A stretch of 64,000 nucleotides of DNA from Eumeta japonica (lineage: Eukaryota; Arthropoda; Insecta; Lepidoptera; Psychidae), in assembly GCA_005406025.1 (NCBI GenBank), contig BGZK01001029.1:161326-225325 (forward strand), written 5' to 3'. Positions 22,601 to 34,500 of the stretch are shown in pieces. A program made the translations under genes and the position numbers. Position 1 is the stretch's first letter, and each line of letters begins with the position of its first letter. The notes beneath the pieces were generated by a model. That model had not been told where the DNA came from. It worked only from the letters and a program-made list of their open reading frames with translations, and did not search any database.

Positions 22601-25600
22601 CTCGAAACTATTATGACAATTGCTACTTCTGCGCTTTGAAAATAAATGGAATCAACCCTGGAAATCGAAAAAAGTATCCTAACTTGTCTTCTGCTTAACA
22701 ACCCTAATTAAAATCACGAGACAATTTATATGTGCTAGGTTGTAACCTAGCACATATGAAACAGTTTGTGAAGGCGCTTGACAAAAGTGGCGAATGTTTC
22801 AATTTTCTTTTACATAAGTTTCCAAGATTAAGTACAGAAAAATTAAAAGCTGGTATTTTTGATGGGCCACAGATTAGGCAACTTGTGACAGAACCTAATT
22901 TTGTCAAATCAATGACAAGTTGAATCCAAAGCTTGGAGTTCATTTGTTTTGGTTATGATTAATTTCTTACACAAAAAGAAATCTGACGACCACTTTGAGC
23001 TTGTTGTGTTCATGCTATCGAATTTGCAGGAGCTAGGGTGAAACATGAGCATAAAATTCCATTCCCTGCACACTTATTTAGACCAATTTCCACAAAATCT
23101 GGCTGATTTTAATGAGGAGCAGGGCGAAAGATTCCATCAGGATCTTCGAACAATGGAAGAGCATTATCAGGGGCAGTGGGACTCGCATATGATGGTAGAC
23201 TACTGCTGGAGTTTGCAACGAGATCTACCTGAAGTTGTTCATTCAAGGAAATCTTATAAAAGATCATTTGATTGTGTTCAATAGACATTATGTTAGCATA
23301 ATGCATTAATTTTCTGTAGTTTTTTGACAAAATAATAAAACTGTATATTTCAAAAAGTAAAGCTGTTAGCAATTTCCCAGTATTTTTTTCATAGTCAGGG
23401 CAATAGAAATACCCAATGATAGAAAAAAAATAAAGGAAACAAGACTTGTGTTGATCAATGTTATCTATTGATAACATTGATCAACACAAGTCTTTGAAAC
23501 TTAAGAAACTACACTGGTACTAGTAGTGTCAGCACCTACATGCACCTATGTAATAGGCATAAAGATAACAAAAATATGTTGTAGAAAATGATTTGCCTGA
23601 CCAATATTAATTTTTTAGATATAGCTAATTCCATTTACAAATTGAACCAAAATTTTTAAATAATAGGGTTGCATGAACCAGAATTAGAATTAGTATTCGA
23701 AAAGCGAATGGGATAGGATATTATCAAATGTCTCACTATAAAAATTTCTTTGCAGTTTGACGCCAGAAAAAGAGCCCCAACCTAAATCATCAGTGAAAAG
23801 CCGCTTGGGTGATCTCCCGACTCCGCAAGAAAAACAGTTCATCTCTGATACTTTGGTAGATAAACTATCCGAAACCTCTTCAAAAAAATTGACCTCCAAG
23901 TAAGATGCTTATTTTGATGCCTAGTGAACTCTATCTCAGAAGTTTATAGTTATTGCATGATACATTCACATTTGCTATACAAAATACAATGTAATAAAAT
24001 TATTGCTGACTATAATATAATAAAGTTTCATTTAATTTAATAGAATTAATTAATGAGTTTGCTGATTTATATTAAATAACTTAAATATTAACTAACTTAC
24101 AATAATTCCACAGTTTTGGATTGATTAAGCTATTGATAAAATTTATATAACCAGTAATGTGTTATGTAAATGTAAGTAGTGATACTCGTATTGACTTACA
24201 ACACAACAAAGTCAAGTTGAAATACAAAGTGTCTACTTTTAATTATTTAATATTTTCATAGTGTACTATCTATTCTGTTTATGTCATTGTGTTAAATTGA
24301 TGAAAAAAATATATTCTTATCATATTTACTTACATATGCTTAGAGAAGTCATCTATAATACTGCAGAGATACTGAATGTAGAATTTATGACAAGAAAATA
24401 ATTGTTACTGTCACATGAAATCTCGCTCTCTTCAAAATTTGTATAAAAATATTCGAATTTTATTATATTTTTCAATATTTAAATATTAAGTTGTATTTTA
24501 ATAGTTATACATAATAGAGAGGTAGGGGTTAAGATGAAGTTTACATGGTGTTAATGAAAATAGAAAAAAAAACTTGAAAATGGATATATGTGGTTTATTT
24601 GTTTCAATTTTTTTTTTTTAATAAATAAATGGGTTATTGGAAAAAGATTCTAGACAAAATTAACAATTAAAATTAATATAACTGTATAATAATAGTCTGA
24701 GTATAGATGTCGCAAACCTATTAAATGTTAATTATTCCACATTTAGATCACAAACTATTAATAAATGGTTAGATGAGATATTTGAATTTTTTTTGTCATA
24801 TTTGTAACGAAGAGTGTCGGTGTTGGAGACCCGCGACAACCGGCCGGCGCCCGCGAGCGTGGTGCGTGTTCGACCGCGACCTCGGCCCGGATCCGCTGCC
24901 GCACCCGCCTCCGCGCTTCTGCTCCGCGCTGTTGCGGATGCACACAAATCTTTGCTTAATGTGAGTTTTCACTTAGCTTTTGCTCTGCTTTTACAAAAAT
25001 AAGAATTAAGGTTTTAGCAAAAATAAATAATAGATATTTCATATAATTTGCTTTCATGAAACTTTGTCAGTAATTAATATATTTAATTCTTCTATTTTTT
25101 TATTATATGAACATCACTAACAACATCAACTGTTTGCTGATACTGATCATAAGTTTGCATTTATAATGTATAGTGTTTTAGTTATTACATTTTTATGCCT
25201 TCAATCAGTTTAACTCAAGGTCGAACTATTATTTTGTTTTATTATTCTACAATGGACCGTAAAAAAGAAGTGTTGCCTTTTAATGTTCATGTATGTATTT
25301 AAGAATCCTTATTGAGCATAACACCTAATTGCCCAAACTGAAAAAAGACAGACAATAATTTTTATAGACGTTTAAAAATTACACTAATTATTAAAAAAAA
25401 TGATGTTAGATATAAACATCGAATCTAGCTAATAAATATAATCGTTATTAAATATTATAATTGAGTATTATTTGCACCAATTTTACATACAATTAGTACT
25501 ATCTATTTCTTTGACGCTGCGCTTTGGCGCTTGCTGTTACCCTGCAATACAAGCACTGAGTGCATTCTACATAGAAAAAACATGTAATAAGTTAATAGTG

Positions 25601-28600
25601 TGCTCTTCTCCTTGTTATACATTTCAATATGGATCCCACTAAATGCCACATTCTATAGATCAGATGTTATATTATATCAATAAGGCATATTCCTTATTCT
25701 GCATCACATTGTTTTCACTCTCCTGCTGAGCAACATCTTTCTAAGATTTGGTTTTTTAAGATTGTTTTCATTATCAGCTTGTTCTGTTAATATGTGTATA
25801 CATAAATTTAGTAGGTAATATAATTTAATTTGTGCCCTAAATTAATAGACTAGTAAACCTAGACCGGTGAACGCTGCCATAGTTTGAGCTGAAAATGACT
25901 TACAGTGGTATACTTGTATTTGAAATGAAGATTCAATTAGTTATATTTGTATAGACGACATATATATTTAAGGTATCGTCCATAATAGTCTCATTGACTA
26001 TACTACATTCGTGTATTATTAAAAGTTGGAGTAATACTATGCGTGCATATATTTCTTTTATATTATATTATGCATAATGTGCATGTAATATGAAATATTA
26101 ATGTAACAAAATTATAATGTTATACTCCTTTTGTGATCATGTAATATAAAAATGTGTAAAACAAGGCTTTTGGTTCAGTATTATGAAATGTGTGATAAAT
26201 TAATGTAAAAATTCAAATTACAATTTTTTTGGAGAGTATGTGCTACAATCGTAAATGTATAAAAAAAAAATACACATTCGCATACAATATTCACAGTGAA
26301 AAATGGCTCGAAGTGTATTTGATATCTCTGTTTCACATTTTACAATACTATTTTGCAGTGCCAAGAGAAGAAACATTATTTTTCCATTGAGATTGCAACC
26401 AAAATGTCATAACGTAAGGTTCATTTTTAACTGCAAAGAGAACAAGTAACACGCTTTATTGTTGGAAGACAATAAGTCCTATTTTATTTTTTTACAATTT
26501 GCATGTGCTGTTCTAAAACAAGGCATCAATGGAGTTGTATAATGTTATTTTAAATCTTTATTATTGTTTTTCGGTTGAAAGTATGAACAGAATTATAGTA
26601 TAAACATTTTTTTTTTGAACAGGCTTAATCTATTGTATGATTTTCCTTTAGAGGTAATTTTAATATTTATATAAAAATAAAACTAATAATTAAAAAAAAA
26701 GGCTAACTCCATTAGTATAAGAACATGTCTCTAATGTTAAGCGACCGAATAATGTGACAACGTAAGAAATATGAGGTTATATCTCTGCTTTTGATGCTAC
26801 TTTAAATAAAGAAGTACAAAATGCTCATTATAATACATGATTGAGCACTTTTTATGAATAAACTAAATTATGTTTTTCGAAAATAAGAAATTCTACATCC
26901 TTTTTAATAGCTTTTTAGTGTTATTTTTACATTTTAACAGGTACACTTCGACGTCGTAACAGAAAGTACGACGAAACTACACTGAAGGCAGTGTGTGCTA
27001 AACTATCTGTTTTAGCACTCATTTACTGCAACCATTTTGAGCGCTGGACTGTGCATCTTCTCTTTTTTATAGATCAATTGCTACAATATAATTAAAGCAT
27101 TTTTTGAATATATTTTAGATTTTTCTTTTACAAAAGATGGGTGTCAATAACTTAAGTTGCTTCCTCTATAAATCACGGAAAATTAATTAGTATCAAATAT
27201 GTCTGTTAATACATTTTTTCAATATCAGATTCTCCTGGATTTTGGACAATGTTTCTTATCTTTTATATATTTTTTTATAGTTTATGGAACAGAGTATTTT
27301 AGAAAATGTGTTCAAAAACTAATTATTTGCATGGTTTTTACATGTTTTTTTTGCATAAGCACAATCTCCCAACACTTTTTTATACATATTAATATGGTAA
27401 TGCATATTTATTAATAATAATACATATGAGTATTGTTAAAACATAACTGTGTCAGGGTACAAAGATTGAGATAAGAAAAAAAGTAAACAGTCGGGAAAAC
27501 AGATTGTAAGTATTCAGTGACACTGAAGCACATGAATGCACTATGGAACCACATTAAGACTTTAAATTAATCTTACTTGTGAAAGCACTGGTTGTCAAAA
27601 AAAAACTAACTAATTAACCCAGCATTAGAATTCTCTTATATTTACCCATTGGCGAGTGATCTAGAACATTCTCCGCTTATAAATGAAATCATAAATCATT
27701 TATCAAAATAAAGATATAAACATATCACATCTAACATACAGAAACAATATTTATTGTAATTTAGAATATTTTATCCAAAAAAATCTGCAAATAATGTAAA
27801 CAACTTCCCACTCATTTCGAGATAAACAAGCAGGCTACTATTACAAAATTTTAATCATATCATAAAACCTCAATGTTATTAGTGTCACATTGTAAAAATC
27901 CGTTTATATCTATTGAGAGCTACAGATATGGATCATATCAGACACCACGTAGACAGAGTACTTTCGCTGCAAATTATGGCTGCTACATCACAGTAGCCTG
28001 ATAAAAGTCAGTTTAATTATTTGTTTTATTTTCATAAATAATTAATGAAAATTTTACTTATTTTGCTAACTTGTTAACTTGATTATCTTATTAAATTTTA
28101 TTATTTCTTGTAAGATATACCGTATGGAATCGATCGTGCATCTTTCCATGAATATTCATAAACTCCTCCTTGTTTAGAACAACTTTGCCAAAGTAACTAT
28201 TGCAAAAATATATAATTGAAAATTGGTTTACAAATAATATAAAAATAATACAGAGAAAACCACAAAATGCTCGGCTAGGCGGCGAATACGCGCCCGGGCA
28301 CGTGGCGAACGATTTATGCGATGTATTATTTTTAAAAAACTTATCTAATTACTTATCTACAAATGACACTTAATGTTTTCAGTGATGTAAAGGTCGCCGA
28401 CGGTATTATACTCTCTGATTTTCCACATGTAGGCAAATTATCGCGTAAACGATAAACAGCCCGCAATATGATTCGTGGACTCGCAGAATGTTTACTGTCA
28501 GAGTAAGTTTCACTGTAAAATTTTCATGACGTAGCTATGTCACCTCTGCAAACTCCTTAACAATAAATCTTGTTTACATATTCGATATTAATGAAAGGCA

Positions 28601-31554
28601 TTGTTATTAAACACATATATTATCACACGCAATCTTAGTTTCAAAAACGTCAATATCGTAAACATACTTTATAATACCTAAACCTCTAAAGCCGCGCGTC
28701 CGGTCATTAACCGCTCGCGGACGTGTGGCTGACTTGCCAGACACTGCCTACCGGTGCCGCATGCGACTCTCGGATGACGGGGTGGGCGCGTTTGGGGGCG
28801 CGCATCGTGTTACTAAAAGCTGTACTTTGTACGCTTACACGTTTACATTCTGAACAATTTTTCTTGGAAACAACTACTTCAATTACTGTTTTTTTGGCAA
28901 AGTTGCTCTAAAACAGAAGATTATGAGTACTTATGAAAACACTTATGATCGATTCAATATGGTATAAGGATTTGAATTTATCTTTTATTTAAATACAATT
29001 ACCTTTATTTAACATTTATTGGGTTTTTACCCAAAACTCCAGAGGAAATATACGTCTCTATTGACACCCATCTTTTTTAATGTTTACCCATTTAACTCTA
29101 CTAATACTCATAACATTAATGTGTGTTATAATTAAATTAATCATTTTATTCTTATAAGTAAATGAAAATAATAAATTTATTATTTTATTTTAGTATCAAT
29201 TTTCATACATGAATTCAAAAAAAAAGTTAATGAACTATATCTACTCCAAGATATGAATATGATTGGATATCCTGTATTTTTTGTAAGATATCACTCATTT
29301 TAGTAGCGCAGCGCTATTTGATCCTATTGCATCTTTATGGAAAGTTCTTTAAAATTTACATAGAAGAGCACTTGATTACAAAAGCCCCTTAAATATTTTA
29401 GTTGTAATTTTTTTTAAGTATTATAAATGCTCACCTGTTTACTAGAAAAATAGGCAGAGATTATAGATTTCTACATCGTATGATTTTTTCATATCTGTGA
29501 TACTTCACTGTCATTTATCAATCTTTTCATGTAATCTCATTAGTTTCGATTGCCCAAAATTTGATTCTTTTTTCTAATATGCCATCAATTTGATCTACAT
29601 AGGATTTTCTAGGGTGACACTTGCTGACCTTTTCATCGCACATATTTGCTCTATAGTTTGTTTTGTCCGTCCATTTTCATCCATCCTCTTCAAATGGTCA
29701 AATCACCATAATATACCGTTTTCTACTCTAGTGGCTACATCTTTTTTCAAAACATACTACTTTCCTGCATATATCTTTTAAAGATACTAAACAAAGATCT
29801 TTCTCCGCTGCATTGAATCTCTTTCCATTTTTCTTCTGCCATGCCCAACTTTCATTACCACATGTAAGCATAGGAATCCGGACCCCGATATGGATCGTCT
29901 AATATTATTAAGTGAAACTAATTTATTGAAATATTGTCTCTATGTTAATCTTGAATTGTTCTCTGAATTGGTTTGGTGTTTTTATGATACATTTAAGTAG
30001 ATCTCAATAATATATTCTATTATAGGTGTTTATGTTTATGTCACGGTATGGGTCCAATGAAAGATTTGAAAATGCATTTGTACAAGTGTAATATTTGTTT
30101 AACATACTTTTGAAACGGCTTATTATTTAATGATCCGAATGGTTTCTATTTTTAAAGTAGAAATATGATATATCACGATTATTAATCATAATGTCAGAAA
30201 TGTTTTATGTACATAATTGTTACGATCTTCAACTGTCTGTCAATGGTATATCGATATGACAATAGAAATTGACTATGTCAATCTCTAATCTTCGTAAATT
30301 AATGCTGTTTAAAGTTGAACTCATAAATGAGAAATAATTCTTAGTTTCCATATTTATGTTGAAATAGAAATATAAATGAAATTGTCCATTTAAAAAGAAA
30401 TACAATGATGACATAATTTCGCTGGTTATTGTATGATTTAATGAAATTTTTCATATTTATTTATGAAAAGTATCATTATTAGAATTAAATGTTCTTGTGG
30501 ACACAATCTCCTATATAGCACAATATCATTTAACAAAAATTTAATTCATCTAATCTCTTATAACACAATATTTTAAAAATAATTGAAACTCCATCACCGA
30601 CTGTCAATCCCCACTACTATAGGCATGAGGTGCTCACTGGCCCAGGGCATGCTGTCTCTGTTACACTTGCAGTATATACATTTATGCTGTCGCATGTGCT
30701 CTTAGAATATAGCAGCATTCATCAGTCTAGGTTTATAAAAGCCTCAAATATTAAATTAAATATTAATTTTTTCTGATAGAATAGTAATTTGTTGTTCTAT
30801 TCAAAAAAATCTTGTGAATTTCAATTTGTGCTTAAGAATTTTGAGGAAACATTCGAATTGTTCGCCATAACCATTTTTTATTTCAGAGAAAATATAATAA
30901 TGAAATGTAAACTCATTTAGAACTTGTTTCTTACAATAGATACCACCTAAAGTAACACCAGAAGAACCCATGGTGAAACGCGCTCTCGTCATGCCCATGA
31001 GACGGACAATCGATCCTCAAAAGATTGTAATCCAAGTTCCTACAGACAGGATACCTTCAGCTCCGCCTTCACAAGAGCAGTCTGATTGTGAAATAGACTT
31101 CGATACTGAAAGCTTAGCTGATTTGGAAGTCGAGTTAGATAATAAAAGTAATAAGTGAGTTGAAAATATCTTACTTTTTTATTAATTATTGATTAAATAT
31201 GGAAGAATGACAAAAGTCGATGTAGACTATTGTTAAATTATTACAGTAATATAAAAGTAACATTAAATATGTCATCAAATTTATACTTCAATTAATTGAT
31301 ATTATTTCACAATTTACACTAAGGAACTGGATTTGAAGCTTGCTTAAAAAATCACTTATATTTCCATACATAGATTTTATTATGTAGCCTTGTTATTTCT
31401 CTAGGATTGATCGAGGTATTATCGAATGGTGGCCTGATGGGTGAGACTTAATAATGAAAGTCTAGATTGCTAAAGACACACAACATATATAAATGAAAAG
31501 GATTTCTGAAGCGTTTTCTAATTTTGTCTCTTTATACCTAACCATTTCCTCATA

Positions 31555-31585
<31 letters not shown>

Positions 31586-34500
31586 TTTTTGTGGCACACT
31601 TATATTAAACTCTTGTGAAATGTTATTTTTTTCACAGGACAAATAGTGATAGAACTAAAAAAGAGACTGAATATATTCCTGCCCCGATCACCAGGACACT
31701 GGTCAACAAGACAGTTCACTATGTACCTTCTAAACGCAGTAACAGTATTAGTTCTGAAGACCCAAATGTACCCTCTATAGAAGTGGAAACTATGTAAGAT
31801 TATTTGGTTATTATTTGAATAGGTTGGAGAATTTTTTTTTTTTTCGTATGTTATAAGTAAAAAGTTTCAATAATTAGTTTTGCTTGTTTGTATCTAGCTA
31901 GTTTTAGTTTAAAAAGTAATATATATATATATATACAGACCTTGATAGTTTGTGGTTGGCTATGAGTATGCAAAGGAATATAACACATATCAACCTGTAT
32001 ACGCCCACTAGTTATTAAAACTTTCAGGATCTCCTTTGTGGACATATATGTCCACAAAGGAGATCCTGAAAGTTTTCAATTGTTTATGTTCAAAAATCAA
32101 TATTTGAATAACATATAATACACATTATTTGTCAGATTAATACATTATTAAAATTATTTTTATAATATTGGTATTTTAATTGTCTGTGGTTTATAGAGAA
32201 TCATAGCATTATTGAAATTGTCATATTATCTTTATTTTTTGTGAAAACATTTTGTAAATAAAGTACTCATTACATGGGTAAGCACTAATACATATTTTAT
32301 GGATAGCATCCATAATCAAACAGAGAAGCTACTATCAGGCAATCAAATGCACGACTGATCCTTCCGATGAACTTGATGATCCTTTCCCTGCACGTATTTT
32401 CTCATCTATAGTGCTCTTACTTCATACTTTGCTTCATCGATATATGTATCATAAACAAAGTTGATATATATAGTTCATAGTTGTTAGATCATTTTATAAA
32501 AATAACAGTCAATTTCAAATAATTATTTTGGTAGTGAATTAATTTCGTTGAAATTATTTGTTTTTTTTTATTGTATTAGTGCCCGTAATGATCTAATTGA
32601 GTTATTAGTATACTAGGTGACTCGTGCGAATACTTTGCATCGATAGTGGTCCGTTACGTAATATAATAAAGTAGAAATAAATAAAGGTAAATATTTATTA
32701 ATTTTAAATATTTTATTCTAAAAAAATGTTTCAAAATTAGTCTTATATTAATATTATATACAGTATTATACACAGTATTGTAGACGTATTTTTATATATT
32801 TTTTTTTCTATATTCAGGTATTTCGTACTGACAAAAATAACCTTAAAGAAATAATATATAAAGACGCCAATAGATGACTTTAAATACACTTTTATAAATA
32901 TTGATTTTAAAATATAGATATTAAAGTTGCAATGTGTGACGTAATTTATGGATGGCCCTTAAGTAGAAAATTTTAGAAATCGTTTTATTTTGCCGAGTAT
33001 GCCTATTGTTTGCTTTGTTTAAAGAAGGAGCGTTGTTAAACTGGGTGATTAGAGAGGGAGGGGGAGATGAAGATATGGTGTGAGCGGGTAAAGTAGAGTG
33101 AAACCTAAATTAAAAGTGTCGAAAATCAATTGTAAACATGATTAATAATAATGGTTTAATAATGAGTAATAGTTAACTAAAACCAACAATGGGATTTTTA
33201 CACTGCGTCTTTTGTCAGTACTATATGTTGCAATGTAAATTATACTATCAAAAGGCATTGAGCTAATGCAATTTTGTAAATTTTAAATTGAACAATTGTA
33301 AACCTATAACTAAACCTAAATTGCTAGTTGCTAGATTAGTTACTAAATTATTTTCTAATTAAGAAAATTATGAAATACCACTCACTATCTTAAATATTCA
33401 CCATAACCAATACTTTTTTTGTTGCCAAAAAAAACATTTAAATTGATACAAAAGGTTTTAAACTTCTCAATCTTATTTTCCAGAAATATCCACAACACAA
33501 CTATAGGCAAAGAAAAGGGACCGCAATTTGTAGTCACTTTAGATGGGCTTGATCCTAATGTATTTTTGGCTAAGAAACTAAAAACGGAAGGGCTTATTGA
33601 TGATGATGAGCTACTGAACAATAAAAACATTTTGAAAAAGAAACAGACTGAGAGGAAAGAAACTAAAGATACACCAGATGCAGATAATTGTAAATTACAA
33701 GATCAACCTGAAGAAACAAAGAAAGATGTTAAGGAAAAGAAACGATTGAGTGGCACAATTGAAGACAACAACACTCAAATAATAATAACAGCGGAAAATG
33801 AGACCACACCATTAAAATCGGAGAAAAGGAAATCTACTACAGAAACTCCTGATTCAACTAAGAAAAGAAAAGCTTCACCTATAGTGTTTGATGTGGATAA
33901 AAAAGACAGGGAAAGAAAAGAGAGTGTGAGCAGTGACAGCAACGTGACTATCACAGCTACAGGCAATAGTAAATACGATTCTCTACCATCATGTAAGTCA
34001 TTTACAACGAAGGATTGTTTGTGGTACAATAGTATCTTCTTAAATCCTAATTGACATTGAACAAAGAATAATTTCACAGACTAATCTATATCAAACAATT
34101 AAAGATGTAAAGACCTCACACTACAAGCTGTTATTTTTCACTAAAGTTATGGAAACTGTTTTGTAAAACTTAATTTTTTTGTGGTTAGGTTTTAGTTTTG
34201 AAACTGTTAATCTATATCATCTAGGAGAAAAATTAATGACTAACATCACTCTCTAGAAATATTTGTAGTTGTAATGATGATAATGAAAAGTCATTAATAG
34301 TATTTCAAAGAACATTTCCATTATTCATTGCTAGGGGGCTACTATTATGTCTTCTACTTCGAATTTAATTCCTAATGTTACCATCCTTTTAATACCTATG
34401 CCTTCTGCATACCTTTGTTCTGTAATATTTTGCTAATTCATCTATATGTATGACATGTTTGGTCTCTTCGGACTACGTTCAATATGTCTGGGGGAATACC

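Noticed and set aside
24732..25002. Several open frames on both strands
   Set aside because: Shadows of GC-rich ZC3H14 exon 7; only the frame giving SALLLRAVADAHKSLL matches a conserved protein and fits the splice phases.
26370..26424. Exon-like segment between TTTTGCAG and GTAAGG in ZC3H14 intron 7
   Set aside because: Its 55 bases would break the reading frame between exons 7 and 8.
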